From contig NZ_LYMK01000001.1 in assembly GCF_002157355.1 (NCBI RefSeq), forward strand, positions 310,001-374,000: a stretch of 64,000 bases of DNA. Direction: 5' to 3'. The notes below the pieces were generated by a model. That model did not search any database and was not told the DNA's origin. It saw only the letters and a list, made by a program, of their open reading frames with translations. Every line of letters starts with the position of its first letter. The first letter of the stretch is position 1. Shown here one piece after another: positions 19,483-28,114 of this stretch. The DNA is from Variovorax sp. JS1663. Its GTDB lineage: Bacteria > Pseudomonadota > Gammaproteobacteria > Burkholderiales > Burkholderiaceae_C. The position numbers and the translations under genes are program-made.

Positions 19483-20040
19483 TCATGGGATGGGCGGGAC
19501 GCCGCGGGCGCTTGCGAACTGCGCTGCGGACGTGGAGAAAAGGAGCATGGGCCCCTTCGCTCCCTCGTACTCCCGCTGCCCTGAATGAACGCGCGACGCC
19601 ACCTTGATCGACGCGATGTTGGCCGGATCGACGATGGAGCCGAGCGAGCCGGCCCGCAGGTGCTCGAAGCCGTAGGCCATGCAGGCCCGGCCCGCTTCCG
19701 TGGCAAGACCGCGGCCGCGAAACAGCGGGTGGATGTGCCAGCCGATCTCGAGAATGCGCTCGCCTTCCACGGTCTGCCAGGTGATCCCCGCATCGCCGAC
19801 GAAGGTCCCGTCCTCCCGCCATTCGAGCGCCCAGAGGCCGAAGCCGTGGTCCCGGTAATTCCGGAGGTTCCAGTCGATCCAGCGCTCCAGCAGCTCTTGC
19901 CGATCCATTCCGGGGTAGAACGTCGCGCTGTAGGGGTCTGCGAAGACAGGGCGGAGCTGCTCGACGTCGTCGGCTGTGTAGCGGCGCAAGCCCAGGCGCG
20001 CGGTCTGGAGGATGTACGGGCCCATGGCAGGGGCATGCAT
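19483..20040 (-). CDS. GNAT family N-acetyltransferase (RimJ/RimL type)
   Basis: 185 residues from ATG at 20040 (MHAPAMGPYILQT); ATG at 20025 is an alternative. RimJ-like order: TARLGLRRYTADD, GLWALEWREDGTFVGDAGI, then EIGWHIHPLFRGRGLATEAGRACMAYGF carrying the acetyl-CoA loop (R-G-x-G-L-A), and DPANIASIKVASRV. A 17-codon open frame with a strong AAGGAG site (20102 down to 20049, beginning MTPSMEDAID) lies just upstream on the same strand and could be a leader peptide. The acceptor is unknown. Confidence 0.85.
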   Translation of the reverse strand: MHAPAMGPYILQTARLGLRRYTADDVEQLRPVFADPYSATFYPGMDRQELLERWIDWNLRNYRDHGFGLWALEWREDGTFVGDAGITWQTVEGERILEIGWHIHPLFRGRGLATEAGRACMAYGFEHLRAGSLGSIVDPANIASIKVASRVHSGQREYEGAKGPMLLFSTSAAQFASARGVPPIP

Positions 20041-20329
20041 CGCCACCGTCAGGCGCGGGTCGACCGCTCCCAGTCGATCGCATCTTCCATGCTCGGCGTC
20101 ATGGGGAGTGTCTCCTTCACAGGCTCGATCTACCAGGCCGCAGCGAAGGGCAGGGGAGCAGGGGCTTTGCTGCGCGCAAATTGTCTCGCCGGCGCAGGTG
20201 ACCGGCAAGTGATGGCTTCTGAAGCACGCATGCCGGCGCTGACGGCCGGTAACAGCTGAGCTGCGCGACGTGTTGGTCCGCAGGCCACGTCGCCCCACAA
20301 TCGAAAGACAAAGACAACGGAGCGCCGAC

Positions 20330-21217
20330 ATGAATGAACCCTCCGACGGTGCGGCCCCCGCGCTGCCGAACGAGCGCCGCGTCCTGCTGCGTCGCATGTG
20401 TGCACTGGCCACGGTCGGCGTGGCATCCGGCGGCGCAACGCTCACGTCCTGCGGCGGAGGCGGCGGTGGAGGGGGAGGCGGGTCCGCCGCCCTGGCCGCC
20501 GCCGCGCTGGCACCCGGCGCGGCAGCAGCGCCTGCGCCGGCCCCTGCGCCCGCGCCCCCTTCATCTTCGACGGCACCGGCCCTCGGCGCCCACACGCTCG
20601 CCTTCACCATCCTCGACCGCGTGTCGTCCCCGACGCTCTCCACCTCCGCCTTCGCCACGCGGGCCACCGGCAGCACCTTGCTGGTCTGCGTCGGCAGGGG
20701 TGTGCTCGTGGCCTCCTTGCCGAGGGACAACGCGGGCAACACCTTCGTCCAGCTCGGCACGCCGCACACCTACACCCTCTGGCCCAACTCCGGCACGGCC
20801 CTGTATGCCTGCGCGCAGGCCCGGGGCCGCGACGGCCACGTCGTCACCGCCGAGACGCCCAAGGTCACCGACGAGACGACCCTGACCGCCGTCGAGATCG
20901 TCAACGGCGGTGTCGTGCGCGACGTGCAATGGCGCGAGGTGCCCTCGGGCCAGCCCTTGACCAGCGCCAGCGTCACCACCACCGGCCCGGCGCTGCTCGT
21001 CGCATGGTGGTGGGGCGATGCAGGCGTGGACCAGAATAAGACCGCCGTGCCCAACAACGGCTTCACCGTGATCGATTCGGTGCTGGCTTCGGGTGCCCTG
21101 GTGCAGTGCGCCGTGGCCGCCAGGCAGGTGGCTGCGGCCGGGACCTACAACGTCACCTGGGCCTCGACGCCGCAGCAAGGGGCGCAGCTCTGGCTTGTGG
21201 CGGTGCAGGCGGCCTGA
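20330..21217 (+). CDS. Secreted lipoprotein with poly-Gly and Ala/Pro linker
   Basis: 295 residues. The N-terminus has a Tat-like twin Arg (NERRVLLRRMCALATVGVASGG) and then TLTSC followed by ten consecutive glycines, so it is likely a Tat-exported lipoprotein with a glycine hinge. After an Ala/Pro-rich linker (AAPAPAPAPAPP) the remaining 200 residues look like a beta-sandwich: alternating Thr/Val strands, e.g. GSTLLVCVGRGV, PALLVAWWWGDAG and GTYNVTWAST. The function is not recognised. Expression probably starts from its own promoter. It is convergent with the haem peroxidase gene. Confidence 0.75.
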   Translation: MNEPSDGAAPALPNERRVLLRRMCALATVGVASGGATLTSCGGGGGGGGGGSAALAAAALAPGAAAAPAPAPAPAPPSSSTAPALGAHTLAFTILDRVSSPTLSTSAFATRATGSTLLVCVGRGVLVASLPRDNAGNTFVQLGTPHTYTLWPNSGTALYACAQARGRDGHVVTAETPKVTDETTLTAVEIVNGGVVRDVQWREVPSGQPLTSASVTTTGPALLVAWWWGDAGVDQNKTAVPNNGFTVIDSVLASGALVQCAVAARQVAAAGTYNVTWASTPQQGAQLWLVAVQAA

Positions 21218-21267
21218 GCCGGCTCGTCGAAGCGGCCGATGCCGCAAGGCTTCAAGACGGCGATCGC

Positions 21268-22938
21268 TCAGGGGAACAGCTGCGCGAAACGAAACAGGTC
21301 GACCAGCTGGGCGCGACCGGCACGCTCGAGCGGTATCGGTGAAGTCCATCCAGGCACGGACATGAAGTTGTCCGCGGACAGCATGACCAGCTGAACCAAC
21401 ACTTCGGCAATGATTGCGCTGGCGATCGGCCCGAGGTGAGATTGGCCGCTCGTCGCCCGCACGTGAGCGGCTTCGGCCAACATGTAGTACCACAGCGGTG
21501 TCCGGACGTCGAAGCCACCGGCAACGAGCGCGCTGAGTTGGGCATCGCCTGCGTCCTTCGCCACCGCGCGCAACTGCTCGGCCGTGAGTGGCTGGATCTG
21601 GGGTAGCGCATCGCGCACGGCCTGGGCCACCGCCTGCCCGGTCGGCACGCTGAGCAGATAGCCGCGAACCAGGTTCCTCAGCGCCAGGATGTTCACATCG
21701 GTGCCGCCGATCACGCCCTGATGTTGAGGCAGGTTCATCAGACCTGGCGCGAGCAGCGTGTCGATGGGACGAGCGTCGTTGTCCAGCGAGTCGTCGGCGC
21801 GCTTCAGCCACCGTGTCCAATCGATGATCCAGTTCTGGGGAACAGTCGGCAGGTCGAAGTTCTGGCCGCTGAATGCGGTGAAGGTGAACAGGTCGGCCAG
21901 CGTCGCCAACGGCTTGCCGCCCTGGCCAGAGAACTCGGAGTTGTAGTTGTAGCGCTCACGCACCATGGAGTGCCCGAAGCGATAGGCCGCCACGGAAAAC
22001 TCCATCGGCATGTAGGGGCAGTCCGGTGTCGGGCGATAGAAGCGCCCGGGCGACTGGAGCACGGCATCGACGACGGCCGGATCGCACACCACCCGCAGGA
22101 AGTCCTGCACCACAACGGCCTGGTAGAACTGCTGCAGCGCCTTGTCCGCCTGCGCCGCGCTCATCTGCTCGCCATGCACGAGGCGCCGGTGTGCCCGCAG
22201 GAATGCCACGTGCAGTTGTGCGACCACCAGGTTCTCGTCGTTGCGCGGATCGCCGATCTGTGCGCGCCGGTCGAGTTCTTCGTTGGTGGAAGTGGCCGGC
22301 AGTCGTGGCAGGTCATGCGACTCGAACAAGTCGGCCGGCTCGGTAAACGGCAGCTGTGGCCGCGGCGGCACATTGGCCGTGGTCACCCGGCCAACGATCA
22401 TCGCGCCCTTTTCATCGCGAGGTGCCGCATTGGACAAGACACTGTCCAGGTTCAGCGCCGGCATGCGCTTGTTGATCAGGCTGGCGAGGCGGTCCGGGTC
22501 GAGCGGCGAAAACGAAGCGCCCGCTTTTGCCGCCTGGAAGGCCGCTTCCGTGGTTGAACCGACGGCCGGGTCCAGCGTCTCGGTCTTGGTGATGTCGTGA
22601 TCGATGAACTGGCCGAGATAGGTGTAGGCAGCGCCGATGTTCGTCTTGCGATCGAGCCGGGGATTGTCCTCGCTCATCGTTGCCGCCAAGGCTGCGAGAT
22701 TCGCCGGCGTGCTGCCGCCATCGGGCAATCGGTGCTCTGGCCGAATGGAGCCATCGGCCGCCTTCAGCGCGTCGAACATGTAGCCAAAGGGGAACACGTT
22801 GGGCTGGGCACGGCCCTTCTGCTCCTCCGCTTCCTTCTTGCTCAGGATCTTCGAGTACTTGAGCTGGCCACCCTCCATGACCGTTGACGCGACATCGGGC
22901 CCAACGGTGCGCACCAGACCGTGAAAACTGCTTCGCAT
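21268..22938 (-). CDS. Animal-type haem peroxidase family protein
   Basis: 556 residues from ATG at 22938. It belongs to the peroxidase-cyclooxygenase superfamily, not to catalases. The distal site is YLGQFIDHDITKTETLD near residue 110 (distal His in DHD). The proximal His lies in AYRFGHSMVRERYNYN near residue 321, with the preceding RPTPDCPYMPMEFSVAAYR. No N-terminal signal peptide is seen, so the protein is cytosolic or exported by another route such as type I secretion. Bacterial members are patchy and often horizontally spread. The substrate may be halide, phenol or lipid. Confidence 0.9.
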   Translation of the reverse strand: MRSSFHGLVRTVGPDVASTVMEGGQLKYSKILSKKEAEEQKGRAQPNVFPFGYMFDALKAADGSIRPEHRLPDGGSTPANLAALAATMSEDNPRLDRKTNIGAAYTYLGQFIDHDITKTETLDPAVGSTTEAAFQAAKAGASFSPLDPDRLASLINKRMPALNLDSVLSNAAPRDEKGAMIVGRVTTANVPPRPQLPFTEPADLFESHDLPRLPATSTNEELDRRAQIGDPRNDENLVVAQLHVAFLRAHRRLVHGEQMSAAQADKALQQFYQAVVVQDFLRVVCDPAVVDAVLQSPGRFYRPTPDCPYMPMEFSVAAYRFGHSMVRERYNYNSEFSGQGGKPLATLADLFTFTAFSGQNFDLPTVPQNWIIDWTRWLKRADDSLDNDARPIDTLLAPGLMNLPQHQGVIGGTDVNILALRNLVRGYLLSVPTGQAVAQAVRDALPQIQPLTAEQLRAVAKDAGDAQLSALVAGGFDVRTPLWYYMLAEAAHVRATSGQSHLGPIASAIIAEVLVQLVMLSADNFMSVPGWTSPIPLERAGRAQLVDLFRFAQLFP

Positions 22939-23152
22939 GGCTGTTCCTACCTGTGATGAGTCAGGCGCAGAAGTGGCGTGCGCCGCTTGTACTTGCGGCA
23001 CGCGCGGTCCCGAGATGCACTGCGCCTGCGAAAGCATCACCGGAGTTCGTTGCGCTGAACTCTAGACCGGCGCCACTGCACGGGCATCCTCAGATTTGTG
23101 TACGCACGCCTCTCACAAGCCGTGGCGCCGGGTTGCCAGCCCGCGCTGGACA

Positions 23153-23584
23153 CTACCCGTCGGACAGCTGCTGCAGCAACGCAGTCCGGCTCAAGGCACG
23201 AATCGCGGCAATCTTCTGAAGCTGCTCGGCATTCGGGCGGGACTTGCCCTGTTCCCACAAGTAGACGGTGGCGCCGCTCATTCCGACAAGCTTGCCGTAC
23301 GCGGCCGCAGACAGGCCGAGCTTGGCCCGGTGTGCCGCAAGGCGGCTGGCGCTGAAGCGGCGCGGCGTATTCTCCGAAGACGCAACTTGAGTGCGCGTCG
23401 CCGAAGCGCTCTGGCGCCTGGCTTGCTTGAGCGCCTTTTCCAGAGCGGCGATCTGGCGGCGCAGCTGCGCGATGGCGCTGCGCTGTGATGAACTGGCCTT
23501 CTTCAATTGCTCGATCTCGGCGCGGACTTCCCTGCGCGCGACACGTGCAATCTCTGCCTTCAGTACGGATGCGATATTGACCAT
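23153..23584 (-). CDS. Coiled-coil protein with C-terminal XRE-type HTH
   Basis: 143 residues from ATG at 23584 (MVNIASVLKAEIARV). Residues 10-60 are a Lys/Glu/Ala-rich coiled coil (EIEQLKKASSSQRSAIAQLR). Residues 80-135 form a helix-turn-helix of the XRE class: HRAKLGLSAAAYGKLVGMSGATVYLWEQGKSRP. This layout is known for small zinc-free DNA-binding regulators in Burkholderiales. It is the last minus-strand gene before a run of plus-strand accessory genes, so it may mark the edge of an inserted segment. Confidence 0.75.
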   Translation of the reverse strand: MVNIASVLKAEIARVARREVRAEIEQLKKASSSQRSAIAQLRRQIAALEKALKQARRQSASATRTQVASSENTPRRFSASRLAAHRAKLGLSAAAYGKLVGMSGATVYLWEQGKSRPNAEQLQKIAAIRALSRTALLQQLSDG

Positions 23585-23880
23585 AGGGGCGCATTGTGCG
23601 CTCCCTCGGGCTAAGGCCCCCAGATCGCCCCGAATCTGAAAGCTCCCCCATTCTGGGGACGTTCCGAGCTGGTCTTGCTTGTGAAGCGTTTCTCTCTGCC
23701 GTAGTCTGACCATCAGCAACGAACTGGCGACCGGAGCAAGGCACGCCGTGCGTGAGTGGTGCGCGTGTTGCAACAGCCGGGCGCTGAGCCTGCTGCGGTT
23801 TCGAATAGCCTGCGAGGCGGCCGTCCGTGGCCCGCGCCTCGGGGTATCTCGCCGGCCACGTTCTTGCGAAGGGGATCGCG

Positions 23881-24354
23881 ATGCTGACCCGTGATGAAGC
23901 CTCCGGCATCTGGAATGACTACGTCAACGCACTGTGGAAGGGCTTGGAGCCAGGACCGGATCGAAGCTGGGAGCAATACCTCACGTTCAAGAGCCAGGTC
24001 TTCGCCATGATCCGGGACGACCCGGCATACCGCGAACAGATCGTGGGCGTCCTCACCCCACCGGCCGAAACAACCGCGGATCGCAAGGCCATCGCAGAAA
24101 AGCTCGTCAATGCGCTTGCTGAGGAAATCAAGGCAAACACGCGAGAACTGCAGAGTCTGGCGGAGCGCCAAGCGAGGTATCCACGGAAAAAGAACACCCA
24201 AGCCCGCATGGATGCGGCGCTTGGGCGCGCGGGCACCGTGACCGGAAGCATCAAGGACTTTGCCGATATGTTCTTGGAGCAGAACAAGTACGCCAAGGCT
24301 GGACTCACCCTCTTGATGGAGCTGATTGACATCCGCAAAGCTGGCGTCAAGTAG
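23881..24354 (+). CDS. Hypothetical protein, tandem paralogue 1
   Basis: 157 residues from ATG at 23881, preceded by AAGGGG at 8 nt; a longer in-frame start at 23827 is less likely. All-helical, soluble, with no signal peptide. It is clearly homologous to the next gene: both contain IWxDxVxxL, EQYLTFKxxVxAxIxDxxxxxx, RAG-xxGxxKD/G and AxSGLTLLxxLIxIxxxG. I do not recognise the family. The arrangement as two adjacent, diverged copies resembles effector or immunity duplications, but there is no direct evidence for that. Confidence 0.7.
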   Translation: MLTRDEASGIWNDYVNALWKGLEPGPDRSWEQYLTFKSQVFAMIRDDPAYREQIVGVLTPPAETTADRKAIAEKLVNALAEEIKANTRELQSLAERQARYPRKKNTQARMDAALGRAGTVTGSIKDFADMFLEQNKYAKAGLTLLMELIDIRKAGVK

Positions 24355-24416
24355 GTCAGCCGCTCGAGGCACTTCCTCGGAAGCTCACCGCCGCCAAGTG
24401 ACATGGAGAAGTCGGA

Positions 24417-24908
24417 ATGGCCCCTTTGCCCGCTCGCCATGGGCCTGCAAGAACTCGAATGGTCAAGCGGATCTGGCTTGATTTTGTCGCGAGCCTCGAT
24501 GCAGCTCTGGATCACCCCGACCAAGGCCTGGAGCAGTATCTGACGTTCAAGCAGGCTGTTTTGGCGCTGATCACGGACAAGCGATTCGTGGATCGGCTTG
24601 CCTTTTTCATCGACCCCGCAAACGAGGATGTTGACGGCCCTGGCGAACCCATCGCGCGCGCGCTGACCGAGGCGCTCAAAGGAGCCGCCAGTGACTTGGA
24701 TGCTCTGCGGTCGAGAACGCCCGAGAGCCCGTCCAAGGGTCAATGGGCTGCACAAAAGCGCACGGCGCTTGCCCGCGCGGGCATGGCCATTGGGTGCCTG
24801 AAGGGCATCTTGAACATCATTCGCGACAGCAATGGGTTCGCGAGAAGTGGGCTGACTCTCTTGGAGACCCTGATCGAAATCCATCAAACAGGAGCAGCCA
24901 AGAAGTAA
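24417..24908 (+). CDS. Hypothetical protein, tandem paralogue 2
   Basis: 163 residues from ATG at 24417, with GGAG at 8 nt. It shares with the preceding gene the blocks IWLDFVASLD, EQYLTFKQAVLALITD, ALARAGMAIGCLKGILN and ARSGLTLLETLIEIHQTG. By eye about a third of aligned residues are identical, so the duplication is old. Helical and soluble, no known domain. The 62-nt spacing suggests co-transcription. Confidence 0.7.
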   Translation: MAPLPARHGPARTRMVKRIWLDFVASLDAALDHPDQGLEQYLTFKQAVLALITDKRFVDRLAFFIDPANEDVDGPGEPIARALTEALKGAASDLDALRSRTPESPSKGQWAAQKRTALARAGMAIGCLKGILNIIRDSNGFARSGLTLLETLIEIHQTGAAKK

Positions 24909-25074
24909 CCTCAGTGTGCTCGGCAAGCGCCGCGTTGGCTGCCGAAGGCGCCCATCAAACAGGGGATGACGCACCATCTCGGCCCGAGTATCTTGTGCCG
25001 GGGCGCTGCAACACGGAGCATGCAGCGGGCCGATCTCCATTGAAAGCTCCGGCCAATCCATGTGGAGGTCGACG

Positions 25075-25941
25075 ATGGCGAAAGCGAAGAAGACGGCAGC
25101 GATCGAGACGTTCGTTGCGCACGCCAGTGTGAAGGCGAGCGCCAGCGCCGCCGCGATCAAGTCAGCCTACAAGATCGAGGTGCGCTTTGTCGGCGGGCTG
25201 ACGGCGACGCAGAAGAATGCGTTCAAGACGGCGGCGAAGCGGTGGTCCAAGGTCATCGTGGGCGACCTGCCCAGCGTGATGGTCAGCGGCGAGATGATCG
25301 ATGACCTGCTGATCATGGCGCAGGGCGTGCCCATCGATGGCCCCGGCCAGATCCTTGGCCAGGCCGGACCGACGCACCTGCGCCCGGCCTCGGCGGGCGT
25401 CAATGCGTTCCTGCCGGCCAAGGGCCTGATGTCCTTCGACACCGCCGATCTCGCCCAGATGCAGGCCGACGGCACCCTGGTTGACGTCATCACGCACGAG
25501 ATGGGCCACGTGATCGGCATCGGCACGATCTGGAGCCGCAAGGGCCTGCTGACCGGCTCCGGCGGTGTCAATCCGCGCTTCACCGGGGCGGGGGCGAAGA
25601 AGGAGTTCGGCGCGCTCAAGGGCATCGGCCCCACGGCGGTCCCGGTCGAAAACACCGGGGGGTCGGGCACGGCGAACAGCCATTGGCGGGAAACCGTATT
25701 CAAGAACGAGTTGATGTCGGGCTTCATTGCGGCGCCGAACAACCCGCTGAGCCGGCTGACGGTCGCCAGCCTGCAGGACCTGGGCTATGTCGTCGACCTG
25801 AGCGCTGCCGAGCCCTATGCGCTGCCGAACCTTCAGGCCATGGCCGAGGCTGGGTTGATGGCCTTCCGCGCCGACGAACATCCACACGCCTTGCCCATCT
25901 TCGCGCCGGCCGTCTTGCCCGACGACAGCCTGGTCGATTGA
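25075..25941 (+). CDS. Leishmanolysin-type (M8-like) metallopeptidase
   Basis: 288 residues from ATG at 25075 with GGAGG at 7 nt. The zinc motif HEMGHVIGIG lies at residues 141-150, directly followed by TIWSRKGLL. A third ligand His is in NSHWRETVF near residue 203, and the Met-turn is ELMSG about ten residues later. This spacing, with the inserted loop between the second and third His, is typical of bacterial leishmanolysin relatives. The N-terminal 30 residues are Ala/Lys-rich with no classical signal peptide. It may be secreted by another system. A small gene follows at 17 nt. Confidence 0.85.
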   Translation: MAKAKKTAAIETFVAHASVKASASAAAIKSAYKIEVRFVGGLTATQKNAFKTAAKRWSKVIVGDLPSVMVSGEMIDDLLIMAQGVPIDGPGQILGQAGPTHLRPASAGVNAFLPAKGLMSFDTADLAQMQADGTLVDVITHEMGHVIGIGTIWSRKGLLTGSGGVNPRFTGAGAKKEFGALKGIGPTAVPVENTGGSGTANSHWRETVFKNELMSGFIAAPNNPLSRLTVASLQDLGYVVDLSAAEPYALPNLQAMAEAGLMAFRADEHPHALPIFAPAVLPDDSLVD

Positions 25942-25958
25942 CATCACAAGTGCCGGCG

Positions 25959-26246
25959 ATGCCCAGGATGCTGCGGCCGAAGTCGGTCGTGCTGCCGGAG
26001 TCCGCGGTGGTCCCGGAGGCCAATGTGAAGCCGCCGCCGAGGCGGTTCACCCACGAGGTAATTGCCGATCAAGCCTTCCACTTCGCAGCGGGACCAGCCG
26101 ACGCGCCGCCGGACGGCCACTTCGCCGCAGGGACTCGGGTGCTGCTTCTCGAGCGTGGCGAGGGGCCGATGTGCTTCGTGCAGGACAGGCAGGGCCTCTG
26201 CGCGTTCACGGCATTTGCAGGCTTGCGTGCTCTTGGCCGGGGGTGA
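25959..26246 (+). CDS. Small protein downstream of the M8 peptidase
   Basis: 95 residues from ATG at 25959 (MPRMLRPKSVV); the frame is also open to a GTG 9 nt earlier. The N-terminal 30 residues are Pro/Val-rich, then EVIADQAFHFAAGPADAPPDGHFAAGTRVLLLERGEGPMCFVQDRQGLCAFTAF, which looks like a small beta-barrel of SH3 type. The position right after the peptidase suggests an inhibitor, chaperone or accessory role, which is only inference. No known family recognised. Confidence 0.6.
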   Translation: MPRMLRPKSVVLPESAVVPEANVKPPPRRFTHEVIADQAFHFAAGPADAPPDGHFAAGTRVLLLERGEGPMCFVQDRQGLCAFTAFAGLRALGRG

Positions 26247-26396
26247 GCGCGAATGGCGCAGCGACGGGCGCGAAGCGCTCGCGCTGGGTGTCGGGCTGTG
26301 GCACAGTGCCCGAATGGAGGGGAGCGAACTGGCCAAAGGCGCGACGTGCCGCGGGGAGCACGCGGCGGTTGGCCACACTTTCTGGGGGAGCTGACC

Positions 26397-27059
26397 GTGA
26401 CAATGGAGACCAAGGGCGCCTTTATTACCGCGGTCGCGACCCTTGGAGGAGCGGCCCTCGGCGCTCTCGGTGCAGTTGGTGCGGCGTGGATTGGGCTATC
26501 CAAGCCGTCTGAAAAGCAGCTCGTGAATTCCGATCAGTTCAGAGCGATGGTGCAAGAAGAGGCATTGCTGAAGTCTGAACTGAAGACCACCAGGGAAAAA
26601 CTACAAACCTCCGAAGCAGCCATCGCGCAGCTCCGCGAAGACCTGCGGTTGGCCCGCACCAAGCCTTCTGCATCCGCTCCGCCGCCTGGTCCAACTGGTG
26701 ATGCTGTCGCGACAGCGCCAAAGCCTCCTCAACAAAGAGATCCTGCGGAGCCGGCCGCTGTTCCTGTGCCCAGGCAACCAGCGGAAAAAGGACCGCGTCG
26801 AACTGAAATCATGCTCCGGGCGTCAATACCGGTCCTGACATCCGACGGCCTGACGGCAACCCTCCTGGAAATCAATCGCCTCGGCGGAACTGTCGTTGTC
26901 AACGGCCACAAGGTGTCCCACATGAAGCCGGGACGCCGCCTTGCCGTTGCGGCAGGCGAAGCCGAGCGCTGTTTCGTCGAGGTGATGGATCTTTCGGCAG
27001 CAGATGCGAATCCCTTGACGATGCGTCTTGACCATGTCTGCGAGCCGAGGCGGCGATAG
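26397..27059 (+). CDS. Membrane-anchored coiled-coil protein, unknown function
   Basis: 220 residues from GTG at 26397 (GGGAG at 6 nt; ATG two codons later is an alternative). One N-terminal transmembrane helix, FITAVATLGGAALGALGAVGAAWIGL, is followed by a coiled coil (EEALLKSELKTTREKLQTSEAAIAQL), a Pro/Ala linker, and a C-terminal domain that begins EIMLRASIPVLTSDGLTATLLEINRLGGTVVVNGHKV. The last part looks like a small beta domain. No family recognised. The gene follows the peptidase pair at 150 nt on the same strand. Confidence 0.65.
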   Translation: MTMETKGAFITAVATLGGAALGALGAVGAAWIGLSKPSEKQLVNSDQFRAMVQEEALLKSELKTTREKLQTSEAAIAQLREDLRLARTKPSASAPPPGPTGDAVATAPKPPQQRDPAEPAAVPVPRQPAEKGPRRTEIMLRASIPVLTSDGLTATLLEINRLGGTVVVNGHKVSHMKPGRRLAVAAGEAERCFVEVMDLSAADANPLTMRLDHVCEPRRR

Positions 27060-27087
27060 TGACAGGGGCGTCCAGCCATCACCGGGA

Positions 27088-27764
27088 TCAGCGCACGCGC
27101 CTGCCCGGTGAAACGTAGTCCCCCAACTCCTCGGAACCGTTGAGTTCGCGGTTCATCTGGTTGAACACACGGTCGCAGCCACGGAGCTTGCCGAAGGCGT
27201 TCATCATGTTCAGTCCCTTCATATACCCGTAGTTGTCCTGGGATCAGATGGCTGAGCTGGACGCGAGTCTCACCACTGTCGGTGGTGACGGCATGCACAT
27301 GATTGATGTTGAGGATCCTGCCGTTGAGATCAGCTGCGCAGATGAAGGCCCGAGTGACACCGCTATCACTCACAGGGCCGCTGGAAATCAGCACTGATTC
27401 GTTCCCCATGCGGTTGTCGACAAAGGCGAAGCGTGTGCCATCGGGCGACGCATCACCCATCTTCGCAATGATCCTGGCCGCAGCATGGATGCGGCCCTCA
27501 GTGGAGCGTGTTGATGCCGGGGCCGGAAGCGTCCGGTAGAACGCATCCATGACCGCGCCGAACACCAGTCGCTGGTCCGGAACAGTGGGAGTGGCTTGCG
27601 ACACAAGCATGAACCCACCATGCATGTCGTTTCCATGGGACTTCCGGTACTGCGGTTGATCCGTTCCAGCGCCGTCCACGCAGCTCGTGCGGGTCATTCG
27701 TCGGCGGCAATGGAACTTCACCCTTGAGCCATTTGCGCCGTTCCTCGTCTTCGTACCAGCCCAT
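27088..27764 (-). pseudogene. Frameshifted gene, unknown family (two frameshifts)
   Basis: Three coding-like pieces in different frames line up on the minus strand. The start is MGWYEDEERRKWLKGEVPLPP near 27764. The middle runs from DQPQYRKSHGNDMHGGFMLV through GDASPDGTRFAFVDNRMGNE to VQLSHL near 27235. The end is DNYGYMKGLNMMNAFGKLRG followed by DRVFNQMNRELNGSEEL and GRRVR-stop at 27088. Joined they give one protein of about 220 residues, broken by a shift near 27660 and another near 27230. The last frame has a TGA immediately upstream, so it cannot be read alone. Sequencing error is the alternative explanation. Confidence 0.6.
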
Positions 27765-27820
27765 GGTTGGCTCCTGGGCGCCGGTTCAAAAGCCGGCGAG
27801 ACATGTGAATGAAGGAGGCC

Positions 27821-28114
27821 CTACAGGTGATCGTACGCGCGGTTCCGGCTGAGCATGTCGCCTTTGAAGGCCACCCGGAAGCGCTCGCAGACGACCGGCA
27901 TATGCTGGCTCGGCGTTCTACCGATGCGTGCGCATTCGCGCCCGAAATAGCGCCAATGGGCCTCTCGCCACCAGGCGAGGGAGCTGTCTCCTTCGCCTTC
28001 TGTCGCGGCGAACTCGGCCGTCACCTGCTCGAAAGGAACGACCTCGAAGTGGAAGGCCTCGAAGAAGCGGGTGGCCGCGTCATACTGCCACTCCAAGAAC
28101 AGCTGGAGGTAGCC
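27821..28114 (-). pseudogene. ASCH domain protein remnant, N-terminus missing
   Basis: The minus-strand frame ends DHL-stop at 27821. It contains FFEAFHFEVVPFEQVTAEF, then GDSSLAWWREAHWRYFGREC and GRTPSQHMPVVCERFRVAF, which is the C-terminal half of an ASCH (YqfB/EVE-like RNA-binding) domain protein. The first half of the fold and a start codon are missing. At about 28115 it is replaced by the start of an oppositely directed membrane protein gene. It looks like a fragment left by insertion or rearrangement. Confidence 0.6.

Noticed and set aside
20049..20102. 17-codon frame with strong ribosome site before the GNAT gene
   Set aside because: Mentioned as a possible leader peptide, but no attenuator-like structure supports it, so it is not listed as a gene.
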